The translations under genes were made by a program, and so were the position numbers. This document shows positions 11,701 to 22,224 of a stretch of 64,000 bases of DNA, one piece after another. Position 1 is the stretch's first letter. Every line of letters starts with the position of its first letter. Origin of the DNA: Flaveria trinervia (lineage: Eukaryota > Streptophyta > Magnoliopsida > Asterales > Asteraceae); NCBI GenBank assembly GCA_025506515.1, contig CM046454.1, positions 67,643,003-67,707,002 of the forward strand, read 5' to 3'. The notes under the pieces are model-generated. The model was not told the origin of the DNA, ran no database searches, and was given only the letters and a program-made list of their open reading frames with translations.

Positions 11701-12191
11701 AGGAATCTGGTCCCATCCACCATGCTTGTTTGATAAGCTGTGGATGACCACATGGAGCAGCAATCTCCATTGGCATAAGACCTTCCCTTTCCTAAAGGTC
11801 TTTATAGAGAAATCTCCTTCATATCTCATCTGCTCAAAGGAATGATTGACAACTTCCTTTGGGAAAAACTACTCACCTTCTTCATCATCCAGCTGAAGAT
11901 GTCGATTGATGATGGCTGGAGTGATGAAGATTGTTCTTCCTGCACTGTGGCAGACAGTGCCTTCTCCCCATCCATAATGACCTCTTCGCAGGTCTTCCAG
12001 AATTCAAGCAACTGATCCTCATAGGGTGGAGGATCAATGGTTAGGGAGGTGAAGTAGTTGGACAGAGATAAGAAACGGCAAACCTCTGAGAAATGAGGAT
12101 CTTTTTCAGAGCATAACAGAGCAACCTGATTGTGTTGTCTGTGTTGCTACATGGTAAAGTTGGGATCATTTCTGTGAGCAAGGTTGGTCAT
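8704..12191 (-). pseudogene. N additional ORF (aORF)
   Basis: An ORF of about 3.5 kb between RNase H and the PPT, starting MTNLAHRND at 12191. The N-terminal part holds QLLEFWKTCEEVIMDGEKAL (about 12010-11950), then WRLLLHVVIHSLSNKHGGWD and SQFVYTNLLANL followed by YYMFPRYI (near 11590-11570). These align with the FWEG, HVLLKCIASRKGGFD and YPRFMQ blocks of the A-family aORF. The middle is Ser/Pro/Glu-rich. A helical charged region, RLYKGMPTLSPVQESP, is near 9700. The C-terminal part has MDEHIRVIKQKIKSGELTDL and WQDMFELPLHDLFDMRRHFD. Function unknown. It contains stops (for example TAG near 11866) and frameshifts. N2 fragments at 25421-27125, 35896-36911 and 45485-46092 are related copies. Confidence 0.7.
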
Positions 12192-12304
12192 TTTGAAGTA
12201 GCTTAAGGATGAAGAAAGAAGAAAGAAAGAAATTTCGGAGATAAATTTGAGGTTTTAGGTTTGGAAGAAGAACAGATGATAGAAAGAGGGGGGAAACCGT
12301 TGGG

Positions 12305-12780
12305 TTTATATGTGAGAAGGATAAACTTTGAAATCCGGATGTCGGTCCCACCTCTGAAAAGTAGTTTACTTTTGCTCAAGAAGTAGTTTTCTTGGAAGTC
12401 AAAAAGCTTCCGAAGGTTAATTATCTTCAGAAGTTTACTTAAAAAGCTTCCGAAGCTAAAATGACTTCGGAAGAATTTCCTGAGAGGTTTGAAAATTTTG
12501 CTTCGGAAGAAGAATTAAAACTTGAGTGCATTGTGTATAAACTAACAAAGCTTTCGAGAGTTAATTTTGCTTCGGAAGTAAAGGTTCCTTGAAAATGAGT
12601 AAGTGTCTGAGACAATTATTTAAGCTTCAGAAGATAATGTGAAAACTCTTCCGAAGGTAAATTTCGCAAGCAGTTATTTATTTTGAAGGCATGATTTACT
12701 TCCGAAGTTAAAAGCATAACTTCCGAAGTATCAAAATTTTCAAAAGTCTAAGGAAAGTCTTCAAAAAGAAATTTTCATCC
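12305..12780 (-). promoter_or_regulatory. N internal promoter for its aORF
   Basis: Between pol and the aORF about eleven CTTCGGAAG / CTTCCGAAG / CTTCAGAAG palindromes fall in 12395-12740 (for example GCTTCCGAAGC at 12446-12456). Downstream on the minus strand lies a TATA box (CACATATAAACCC, TATAAA at 12310-12305). A pyrimidine-rich stretch and the aORF ATG at 12191 follow. The same palindrome and TATA arrangement is in the N LTR. Promoter activity is inferred. Confidence 0.6.
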
Positions 12781-12889
12781 AAAGAAAACATGAACTTGTG
12801 AAAGTGATGAACTAGACAACTTAGGACACACATAAATTTTAAAGAAATAATAAGAATTAGTTTTAAGAAAAGCTTACTCAAAGTTTATA

Positions 12890-14985
12890 ATCCGAATAGC
12901 TGATATTAGATATTTAAATCTCTGTTCATCAAAGGCTTTTGTGAACAGATCAGCATATTGTTCATCTGTGTGAACTTTGACTAGTTTAATTAATCCCTTT
13001 TCCTAGTTATCTCTTATTAAATGATACCTGATATTGATGTGCTTTTTCCTTGAGTGCTGCACAGGGTTCTCTGTGATTGAGATAGCACTGTTGTTGTCGA
13101 TGTGAATGGGAGTCTCCTTGAAGTTTAACCCATAGTCCAGCATCTGATTTTGAATCCAAAGTACTTGAGCACAGCAGCTTGCAGCATCAATGTATTCAGC
13201 TTCAGCAGTTGATGCAGAGACATAGGATTGTTTCTTGCATTGCCATGAGACAACCCTTCCACCAAGAAATTGACATCCCTAGATGTAGACTTTGTAGTCA
13301 TGTTGCAACCACCATAATCACTATCTGTATTGGCATACAGATTGAAGTCAGAATTCTTAGGATACCATAGTCCAAGTGTTGATGCACCTTTGAGGTATCT
13401 TAGAATCCTCTTGACAGTGATAAGGTGAGACATCTTAGGGTTGGCTTGATATATTGCACAAATACATTTAGTAAACATGATATCAGGCCTGCTAGCAGTA
13501 AGATACATAAGAGACCCAATCAAAGCCCTATATAAATGCTCATCTACACACTCCCCCTCAATATCAGGACCAAGAGAGTGGTTTCTAGCTATGGGTGTCT
13601 TAACAATCTTACAGTCAATCATGTTGAATCTCTTGAGTATGTCCTGAACATACTTTGACTGACTTATGAAGATGTCATCTTCAACTTGCTTCACTTGAAT
13701 TCTCAGAAAGAAATTGAGTTACCCCATGGCACTCATTTCAATTCTGTCTTTCATTAGCTTCTCAAAGTCTTTGCAGAGCTTTGGATTAGTTGAATCAAAG
13801 ATGATGTCATCCACATATACTTGAACTAGCAATATGTCTTTTCCTTGTCCTTTGATGAAGAGAGTTCCATCTATAGTACCCCTCCTGTATCCATGTTTAC
13901 AGAGATACTCAGACAGTGTCTCATACCACTTCCTCAGTGCCTGACGCAGCCTATAGAGAGCTTTGTCAAGCTTGCAGACATAATCAGGATGATCAGGATC
14001 TACAAAACCAAGTGGTTGTTTGACATAAACCTCTTCATCTATCACTCCATACAAAAAGGCACACTTCACATCAAGTTGAAAGACCTTGAAGTTCTTAGAT
14101 GTAGCAAATTCCAGGAATATCCTAACAGCTTCTAATCTTGCCACTGGAGCAACGGCATCAGTGTAGTCAATCCCTTCTTCTTGTGTGTATCCTTGAATAA
14201 CCAGTATAGCTTTGTTCTTGATGATGATGCCTCTATCATCTTCTTGTTCCTAAACACCCATTTGGTTCCAATGGTAGTCTTCCCAGAAGGAAGAGGACAA
14301 AGGTTCCAAACTTTCTGCCTTTTGAATTGAAGCAGCTCTTGTTGCATAGCTTCAACCTAACTTCCACCTTTAGAGCTTCATCAACTTTCTTTGGCTCTAT
14401 CTGGGATAGAAAACAAGAGTGAAGATAAACATTTGCTTTATGGGTTTGTCCTTTTGTCTTTACCCCTGAGACAATATCTCTAATGATGTTTGTGGTAGGG
14501 TGAGACTTGTGGATCCTATGCTGAGGGATCACAGCAAGTTGTTGAGAAAGATCTAAATTAGGAAAATTTAGATCTGGCATAGATGTTTCTCCCACCACAT
14601 CAGCACACTTTTCAAGTGAAACTTGATCCAAGCAGTGTGTGACATCATTGATGTTCTCATCAATGGTGTGGTTAGTGGCATCAAGAAATTCTTGGTCACT
14701 GTCACCACCACCATTGTTGTCTTCCATAGTTGAGGTGTTCTTATCTGGTTGTAGAGCCTCTGAGCTAGAATTTGAAGGCATACCAGATGTATCAGCTGAA
14801 TTTGTCATTGTTGGGCTAACAGAAACCTCATTTGCAGAAGTGGTTCCAACTAGAGCTGAAGATGTATGACTTGAGGATCTTCCTAGCTCAAATCTTGGAT
14901 CAGGATCATTTGTATTTAAATTTGCTGCAGATCCTCAAATATTCTCATAAGATTTGTTAAAACAGTTGGTAACCAGATCAAGATC
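12890..14985 (-). pseudogene. pol: N copia RT and RNase H
   Basis: The linker after integrase (about 14808-14400, Ser/Asn-rich) leads to the RVT_2 domain: GTKWVFRNKK, then VFQLDVKCAFLYGVIDEEVY, KALYRLRQALRKWYE and the catalytic YVDDIIFDS at about 13810. The RT tail and RNase H follow (SQSKYVQDILKRFNM, SLMYLTASRPDIM, NLYANTDSDYGGCN near 13320). Frames are shifted at about 14240, 14350 and 13700, and RNase H decays below 13180. The terminal RNase H part near 12900-13100 is recognisable only in pieces. Confidence 0.87.
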
Positions 14986-14991
14986 AAACAA

Positions 14992-16328
14992 CTAATCCGG
15001 ACCAGAACCAGCAACACAGGGTGTGTGTTCATTGAAAGTCACATTGGCTGACTCCTCAACAATTCTAGTTCTGAGATTGTATACTCTATAAGCCTTAGCT
15101 TGGGAAGAGTATCCAATAAAGTGTCCATCATCTGATTTCTCAGCAAACTTAGCAATTTGATCTTTGGTATTCAAGATGGTGCAAGGACATCCAAATGACC
15201 TGAGAAAACCAATGAAAGGTTTCCTCTTGTGCCAAAGTTCATAAGGAGTCTTACCATGAGTCTTAACTACTAAAACTCTATTCTGCACATAGCAGGTAGT
15301 GTTGACTGCCTCTGCCCAGAAGGTGATGGGCAGTTTAGAGTCAGACAGCTTGGTTCTTGCAGCTTTAATCAGTTTCCTGTTTCTCCTCTCAACAACACCA
15401 TTTTGCTGAGGAGTCCTGGGAGCACTAAATTGTCTTGTAATACCCTTTTCATCACAAAATGTATCAAGGATTTGGTTCTTAAATTCAGTTCCTTATCATA
15501 TCTTATGATCTTGACCTTGTGATCAGATTGATTCTTAATCTTTAAGATCAAATTCTTCAGAATCTCAGGAGTCTCATCCTTAGTTCTAAGGAAGAAAACC
15601 CAAGTGAATCTTGTAAAGTCATCTATGATCACTAGACAGTATAAGGTCCTTCCTAAACTCATTACACTAGTGGGGCCAAAGAGATCCATATGTAACAAGT
15701 CTAGGGGTGTAGTGATGGAGTTCATTTCCTTAGACTTATGAGATACCTTATGTTGCTTCCCTTTCAGGCATGCAACACAGTGGTCATCACTTGTAAACTC
15801 CTTCTTTGGCATTCCAGTTACCAAATCATGCTTAATCAATTTATTCATGTTCTTAAATATTACATGGTACATTCTTTTATGCCGTACGAAAGACTCATCA
15901 CTATTGGCTTTAGATAGAAAGCATGAAACTTCTCCAAAGGGAGAGGTTTCTTGCAAATCCATCTTATACATATTTCCTTTCCTGGGGGCTCTAAGCAGGA
16001 TATGCTCATGAGGAATGACCACACCAGGCTTAAGAACAATGCACTCATGCTCAGTAAAGAGCAGGTTATGACTTTGATCACAAAATTGAGACACACTCAG
16101 AAGATTGTATCCAAGCTCCTTTACAAAGTTTACCTTTTCTATGCTAAGCTTACCATTTATGACCTTGCCCCTTCCAGAAATGTAACCGCCTTCATCTCCT
16201 CCAAAAGCAACTGGTCCTCCATCAATCCTTTCAAAGTTTTGGAGTAGTGACCTATTGTCTGTCATGTGCTTGGAGCAGCCATTGTCTATGATCCAGACAT
16301 TTCTATCTGTCTTCAGCTGTCCCTGCAC
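14992..16328 (-). pseudogene. pol: N protease and integrase
   Basis: It opens with the protease motif WIIDNGCSKHMTDN. Compared with the family DSG-x-S-xHMTG, Asn has replaced the active-site Ser, but the Asp is kept. The GAG-pre-integrase block (HKRMYHVIFKNMNKLIKHDL, CVACLKGKQHKVSH) and the integrase core follow: LLHMDLFGPTSVMS and IIDDFTRFTWVFF. The second catalytic region reads RYDKELNL because of a frameshift near 15495. The C-terminal copia block (GYSSQAKAYRVYNLRT, NVTFNEHTP) is in 15288-14992. Confidence 0.87.
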
Positions 16329-16339
16329 AAAGAGAATGA

Positions 16340-17821
16340 TTAGTTACATCTGGAAACCCAAGCCTTGCTTGTCTTGGGCTCATTTGAAGAAGGTAATTCA
16401 ACAGTAATAAATCCCATGGTTGTACTAAGAGGATCTTGAGCTGTTGTTGATGGACAAATCTCAGTCACTTGGTCTTTCTTAGACATCCACACCACTTTTG
16501 GAGTCTTGGACTTGACCTTTAAAACTTTAGAAGCTTTTGGAACTTCAGAAGTTTTGATGACTGAACCTTCGGAAGATTCTACAGACACTGCAGCAGACTT
16601 CAGTACTTCGGAAGAACTCCTTTCTTCCGAGACCAAATATTATTCCGAAGAGAATTTTCCACTTCCTTTCTTGTTAGATTTGGAGCTTCCGAAGGAAACA
16701 GGTTTTCCTTCTGAAGCTTGAATCTTCTTAGAACTCTTTGAAGCCTTTGTTTTTGTCATATGGATAGTACCTTTAGGATTGAAGGGACAATCCTTGGCAA
16801 TGTGAGTGGTGTTGTCACACATGACACAATTCATTTTCTTCTTCACAAGAGCCTTGTCTTTGGAATAGGACTGTCTTTGGTCACATCCCTTCTCCACCTC
16901 CATCTTTGCAGATGATGAGACAATCCTCTTGGGCTGAGGACTGTGCTTGGAGTTTGATGGTGCAGGCTGTGCAGCAGTGGTACATAGCAGATCAGTCTTC
17001 TTCTTGCTACTGAGATGAGTTGAACAAGAACCAGAACTCTTAGCAGAGGAGTTTTGGTTGATGTCTTCAGTCCCTACCACTTTAAACCCTGCAGAAATAA
17101 AAACTTGTTTCTGTTTAGAGTCAAAAGTAGCCTTGATCCCTTGAGCCTTCCTTGCCTTTCTTTTGCTCTTCCTGATCAAGTTCTTTCTCATGGACTTGGT
17201 CATCATAGTCTTCACTTTCTCCTCAGAAGGATAGTGGCCCTTCGTGGAATCCTCCTCTTCACTCTTTGTAGGGAGATTCTTTAGTATCTATTCTTCATCC
17301 TCCTCACTCATAGGATCTATAAGAGGAAGCTCATCTTCATAAGTTCCACACCTAGGAGATCTTACTGACAAGGTTATGTGTGGAGGAGCTATCTCATTGG
17401 ATCCCAGTCCCTGCCTGTTTTGATAGCACACTTTGTTGTGTAGGGATGAGGATATCATGTTCTTGAAGGTCTCCTCTTCAAGAACACTCTTTTCAGCCCT
17501 GGCTTTGCTGATCACAAGCTCAGCCTGGCATTCAGTTAACTTAGTTATGAGATCTTTGATTTGAGTCCTAAAATTTGTGTGTTCATGTTTTAGAACTGAA
17601 ATGGTTTTCTCTAAGTCCTCTATTTTCAACTTATAATCATTTTCAGTCTTTCTAAAATCAGATTTTAAAATGTTTAAGGACTCAACATCAGATCTCAGTT
17701 CCAAGTTGTAGGACCTGTACCTATTAACTTTAGCAATGCATTCAGGAGTACAGAGATGTTCCAATACCTTTGCTTCATCATGATCTGCCATTAGTGCTTG
17801 GTTTGGAGATGCATCTTCCAC
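16340..17821 (-). pseudogene. gag: N gag C-terminal part: coiled coil and second CCHC
   Basis: The upstream half (17821-17288) is a long charged helix with heptad-like Leu/Ile spacing (SLNILKSDFRKTENDYKLKI, then LEKTISVLKHEH), probably a coiled coil. Next comes a basic Lys/Ser-rich stretch with a second zinc knuckle CVMCDNTTHIAKDC (about 16835-16790). A Ser/Glu/Val-rich tail (16636-16340) is encoded partly by CTTCGGAAG-like repeats. The same order (first CCHC, coiled coil, second CCHC, protease) occurs in A3. The frame is broken at about 17285 and 16640. Confidence 0.7.
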
Positions 17822-17920
17822 CTAAAAGCTCCAGTCAAAGCCTCCTTCTTCAACAGCAACAGCAGCTTGCTGCTTTGACTTCTCATTATGGAGAGCTTTG
17901 TCAGTCTAGTTTGGTCTGGA

Positions 17921-19060
17921 TTATGTTTGGCCACCATTTGTTCTAGGTGCCTTACACTCTCTGGCAAAGTGGCCCATCAAGTTACAGTTGTAACACATGA
18001 CTTTGCCTTTGTCCAGTCCAAACTTTCCACTGGTTGCATTGCTTGGAAACTTCCTTCCAGTCCTCTTGTAGAACTTCTTGGCTCTGTGAGTGAGAAGAGC
18101 CATCTGCTGGACTATTTCCATATATTCCAGATCATCTGGATGGATACAATCCAGGTCTTCAAGAGTGAAAAGAGAGTTGCCACAACTTTCATCAGAAGAC
18201 ACAAAAGCTTGAGAAGAGCTTGTCTCTTGGAATGGGCTTCCTTGAGTGTAGTTCTCCTTTGGTGTCTCTGGAAAGGTGATGAAAGGACCCTTAGGTGAGT
18301 TGTTAGGGTAGCATATGAGATGATGTTTGGGTTCTATGCCATCCCTTTCAACCACATGTAGGGCTGAACCCATCTGATTATTGGAGTTTCCAGATGAACC
18401 TTGCATGTTCATCTCCATCTGGTAGCGACTGAGAATCCCATATAACTCTGTCAAAGTAAGAGTTTTGAGATTTTCAGTTCTCTTGATCACCACATAGTAG
18501 TGTGTCCATTGCCTAGGAAGTAAGGACATGAACTTCCTTACAATGTCTCTGTTTTCAAGAGAAACTCCTCCATCCACTAGGGTATCCACAATCTCAACAT
18601 ACCTGAAGTACTGCTAAATCATGGTCTCACTGTTTTGAAGGTGAAATTTTCAAACTGCTGCTTCAGGAGATCCTTCTTGTTCTCCTTGGCTTCAAAAGAA
18701 CCCTCATACATCAGCTTCAATGCATTCAACAGCTGTTTGGCTATTTTGCACTTCTTGAAACCTCTGTACACAGAGTTTGGAAGGGTAGTTTGAAGAGCTG
18801 TCATGGTTTTTTGTCTATCTCTACTCTCTTCCTATCTTCATCAGAGTAGTTGGCCACATCTTTGGGAATCATACCAGCACAAGTAGTAGAAGGTGTGCTG
18901 GGTATGAAAGTCCATTCACAATAGACTCCCACATTCTTGAATCAAGAGACCTGATGAAACCTTCCATTCTTAAACACCAGGTATCAAACTCATCAAAAGT
19001 GATCAGTGGGGACTTGTTCATGGTTCCAGTTTCCATATCAGTTTTGGAAATGGATGCCAT
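17921..19060 (-). pseudogene. gag: N gag N-terminal part
   Basis: UBN2-type copia gag. It starts MASISKTDMETG at 19060 with TFDEFDTWCLRMEGFIRSLD. GFKKCKIAKQLLNALKLMYEG and KKDLLKQQFENF follow in 18804-18619, then the assembly domain and the zinc knuckle CYNCNLMGHFARECKAP near 18000-17945. The start was chosen as the first ATG after the primer site that leads into the conserved gag block. There are stops and shifts near 18870 and 18610. The product would be the virus-like particle protein. Confidence 0.8.
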
Positions 19061-19130
19061 TTGAAAAGTTTTAGTATTCGTGTGTGTGAGGGATCTTAAG
19101 ATGGTGAGATCTTATATCAAGAGCCTGGAA

Positions 19131-19146
19131 ATGCTCCGATACCAAA
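19131..19146 (-). other. N primer binding site
   Basis: On the minus strand the sequence directly after the LTR end (CCTACA) reads TTTGGTATCGGAGC. It differs by one base from TGGTATCAGAGC, the usual plant site complementary to the initiator tRNA-Met 3' end. Confidence 0.8.
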
Positions 19147-19946
19147 TGTAGGATCGTTGAAGGGTTAGTTACAACACAACAACACAAAGAGGAGATTAAA
19201 TAAACTTTGATCAAACAGTAAACTGGATTAACCAAGTGTTGAGATACTAAGAACACAAGTAATGCAGGAGACAAAGAACACAAAGAGCACAAGTGTTTGG
19301 TTTTCAAGAATGCAGTATATTGCCTTCTCTGTGTTCTATTACAATTGTTACAAAGCATATTCGAAATATACAAGAACATGAGATACTTATACTACATCCT
19401 ACAGCCGGCTATACTTTGAAACCCCGCTAGATACAATTGACTAAACACAAACAAAATCAATTTTAGAGTCAAAAGGCAGATTGCCTTTTGACTTGTGACT
19501 ATGACATGCCATAGCTCACATCCTTATCTATTACAAAAAGGATAAAGTACATAAAGTAGAAAGTTACAGACTCAAGACCTCAATGTACAGTTACCAAAAG
19601 CATGGACCTTTTCACCAAACCATGTAAGTTGGTGACTTGCAGAGTTGCAGCGGAAAAGTGTCCAGCTTTATGGAACAGTACATCAGATAAATCATGTTAC
19701 TAAAAGTCTTCGGAAGAAATCTGTCTTCATGAACTTGAAGCTTCGGAAGACTTTGTCTCTGAGGCTTCGGAAGACTTCATGTTTGGCTTCGGAAGATATT
19801 GGTCTTGTCTTCGAAAGATTTCTCACTTAGAGTATTTCTTTTGCACATGTGAAACTTTCGAAGCATTCTTCTTTAATGCACTTGTGCAGCATGCAGGAAA
19901 GACTAAAGATGTTTAGGTTGCATCAACCTCTTCATTAATCTTTACA
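19147..19946 (-). repeat. N 5' LTR
   Basis: An 800-bp LTR, nearly identical over most of its length to 7884-8662. CTTCGGAAG palindromes lie at 19709-19862. The TATA box position reads CATAAAG (near 19665) where the 3' LTR has TATAAAG, so the upstream promoter copy is probably weakened. Confidence 0.92.
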
Positions 19947-19951
19947 AAGGG

Positions 19952-20775
19952 GAAAATACTGAAGTTTACCCTGACCTCATCTACCACCACAACCACTACC
20001 TCAGCCACACCTTCCACCACAACCACCACCACTACTACCACACCACCTACCACCACCACTGCTACCACACCACCTACCACACCCACTCCACCACTTACCC
20101 ACATCCCGTCACCACCACTCCAGCTCACCCACCACCACCCACATCTATACCAACCCTAATATTCACCTCTGCCACCACCACCACCACCACTAGCTATCAA
20201 GCCGGACCATCATCCCACCCTACATTTTACACAGGTTCATCTCTAACTCCTAGTGGGGTACAGGAACAACTCTCAGCACTAAACCATATGGTGCTGAAGC
20301 TGTTAGCAGCTGATGACGAGAAGCGAATATTAGCACCATATGGTTTAGTTACTGTTGCATAATCTCAACAGATATCTCAGCAGGCTCAGTAGATTGAGCA
20401 GCAGGCACAACAAATGGCTGCTTAAAGTCTAGAGATTTCCCAACTCAAGGAGCAAAACGTCTTATCTACTTAGAAGATTAAAGAGTTAGAGGATGCTAGA
20501 AGGACCATCCTGCTCAAACTTAAGGGCACAAAGGATGAGCCTCTAAAGATCAGAGAAGGAGATGGAGATGATGGTGATAATAGTGATGATGATTACAGTG
20601 ATGATGATGATGGTGATGATGATGATGATGATGAATGGAAGGGACTCTAAAGGAGGAGGAGAGTCATCTACTTTGGGTGCACAGGAAGCTAATGAGAGGT
20701 GGACTAAAAAGACTCAAGATCCAGGTCCCTCAATATCAACCCCGACAGTAGAAGAACACATGATCCAAGATAAAA
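19952..20775 (+). pseudogene. A1 additional ORF, coding exon 1, 3' part
   Basis: It resumes the aORF after element N. It begins with a short basic stretch, followed by a Thr/Pro-rich low-complexity segment encoded by ACC/CAC repeats (19975-20200). A Gln-rich, coiled-coil-like region comes next (about 20270-20530), then an Asp-rich acidic tract encoded by GATGAT repeats (20565-20640). A2 has the same order (51270-50511). Stops in the Gln-rich region (for example TAG for Gln near 20390) mark decay. The exon ends at a predicted donor, AAAA/GTAATG. Confidence 0.65.
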
Positions 20776-20926
20776 GTAATGCATAGAGTTTTGTGTAATT
20801 TAAATCATGTGTAATTTGAATATTGTATTAAACTTATGTGCTTGAATGTTAATGTATATATATTTAATATTTATGGTCTTGATTATTTACTAATGCATGA
20901 TATGTTTATATGTTTAAATCAAGCAG
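20776..20926 (+). other. Predicted phase-1 intron in A1 aORF
   Basis: A 151-bp AT-rich interval from GT (20776) to AG (20926). It has TACTAAT at about 20888-20894, some 33 bases before the AG, and ends TTTAAATCAAGCAG. Removing it joins GAT AAA A to AT CAC and keeps the frame. A2 has an intron at the same codon (50510-50382, 129 bp) with the same TACTAAT and TTTAAATCAAACAG. The two introns differ in length but the splice phase is identical. Confidence 0.75.
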
Positions 20927-22131
20927 ATCACACATCTCAGCAAGATGAGTATGACGTTGCTCCCCTTCAACAGATCAAGTCTCAACTCACAATGATACTT
21001 GATCTACAAGGGATCATCAGGAGGTCTGTGAGTTACACTCCAGAAGAAGGAGAAATAATTCGCGATCTTACTAATGAGCAACTTGCTGAGATGTTCCGAC
21101 TAAATCTCGATAAGATTTTGAAGGATGCTCCTACTGTGGACATACATAGTGACGATGAGATTAACGATGTGGATGAAATTGAGATTGAAGATGTGACTGC
21201 AAAACATTATCCAGAGTATGCTAACAAGGAGGGAAATGTAGTCCCCAATCTGGGTGACTCCCTTGTTAGTGATACTTTTGAAACTCTGGATAAGATGGAG
21301 CAGGAGTCAGAGAAGAAGAAAGACCAAGCCCAAGCCTAAGACGCCAATGTCAACATCAAAAAGGCTGAATGGGCAGCATGTTTTGCAGAAATTAGGGCCC
21401 ATCGTAGTGCTCCAAAGTCAAATGTCTACACCAAACTCTATAAAGTGAAGAAGCATCACAAGGTGTTAGGCAAAATTATAGTGTGGGCCTATTTAAAGAT
21501 CTTAACATTTATGTTGTTAAAAGAGAGAAGGGGATCGAGTACTTCAGATCCCCACACGATCTGAAGACTCTTCCGCATTTTCAGCTTAACCAGCTAGCAA
21601 AATTGAAGTTGCTATATGCTGACCCTCGTAAGATGTCAAGTTGGTTTGAAGCTGCTTTAAAGAGAGAGTACCACACCAGGTAGGTCAACTTCAAACCTCA
21701 ATAACCAATGAGGTATATCAGAAGATCTGAAGTTGATGCCATTACTAGGAAGCCTAAGATTATGCTGAAGTGGAGTCCTTCGCACACAATGTCGAGAATC
21801 CCTCTAAGGGAAATGCCTCAGGACTTCACTCTACACTTTAAGTGGTGGTACTATGACTGGCAAACGAGTGAACCAGTCATAGTTCTGAACATAAATGGAA
21901 ACATGGAAACTATCAGCGTATTTGATCTGATGTGGCTCACTAACTTGTCGGCTCATGATGTTTACACCTTATACATGTGGGCACTATTCTATGACTCGTA
22001 GGATATTGTACAAGCTCTCCAATTCCAGAATGTGATATGGCTCTGCTTTGCTTTTGGAATACATGCATGAGTCACAAGAGAGGAGAAGTACAAGAAATAT
22101 GAAGATTCGATGAAGAATGTTAGACTATAGA
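20927..22131 (+). pseudogene. A1 additional ORF, coding exon 2
   Basis: Readable nearly throughout: QQDEYDVAPLQQIKSQL, LDLQGIIRRSVSYTPEEGEI, an acidic segment, KREKGIEYFRSPHDLKTLPH, LLYADPRKMSSWFEAALKRE, YIRRSEVDAITRKPK, FTLHFKWWYYDW and VFDLMWLTNLSAHDVYTLY. The stop is TAG at 22129-22131. It aligns end to end with A2 49178-50381. No catalytic motif or membrane segment is visible. The WWYYDW-to-DVYTLY region corresponds in position and pattern to the C-terminal FELPLHDL block of the N aORF. In-frame stops and frameshifts are present near 21340, 21682 and 22000. Confidence 0.7.
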
Positions 22132-22150
22132 TTAAACTAGGTCCAAGGGC

Positions 22151-22217
22151 TCACTAACTTGTCGGCTGATGATGATTACACCTTATGCAGGAGTCACAAG
22201 AGAGGAGAAGTACAAAT
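22151..22217 (+). repeat. Duplicated aORF tail at the LTR edge
   Basis: The sequence after the PPT remnant (AGGTCCAAGGG) repeats two pieces of the aORF end: CTCACTAACTTGTCGGCT (from about 21941) and GAGTCACAAGAGAGGAGAAG (from about 22067). About 85 bp of the intervening original sequence is missing. It takes the place of roughly the first 190 bp of the LTR as seen in A2. Confidence 0.7.
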
Positions 22218-22224
22218 AATAATT

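Larger units (their letters stand above)
7884..19946 (-). mobile_element. Complete nested copia element N
   Basis: A 12.06-kb copia element on the minus strand inserted into the A1 aORF. It is bounded by 5-bp target duplications AAGGG (7879-7883 and 19947-19951). It has two LTRs (7884-8662 and 19147-19946), a primer site next to the right-hand LTR, gag with two CCHC knuckles, protease, integrase, RT, RNase H, an internal promoter-like region, an additional ORF and a PPT. A2 shows the uninterrupted host sequence around 51290. N is younger than A1 but carries many stops. Confidence 0.95.

Noticed and set aside
11829..11875. GTGAGT...CAG in the N aORF as an intron
   Set aside because: It would be only about 47 bp, below the usual plant minimum, and the interval encodes residues in frame with the flanks apart from one TAG.
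12390..12780. CTTCGGAAG sites as heat-shock elements
   Set aside because: Heat-shock elements need GAA and TTC blocks separated by two bases; here TTC and GAA are one base apart, so the match is not good.
19913..20128. Val-rich minus-strand frame
   Set aside because: It is the complement of the Thr/Pro-coding ACC repeats of the A1 aORF.
6672..22131. The aORF as a retroviral envelope gene
   Set aside because: Its position fits the env-like ORFs of SIRE elements, but I see no signal peptide, membrane helix or fusion-peptide-like segment; the protein is charged and low-complexity.
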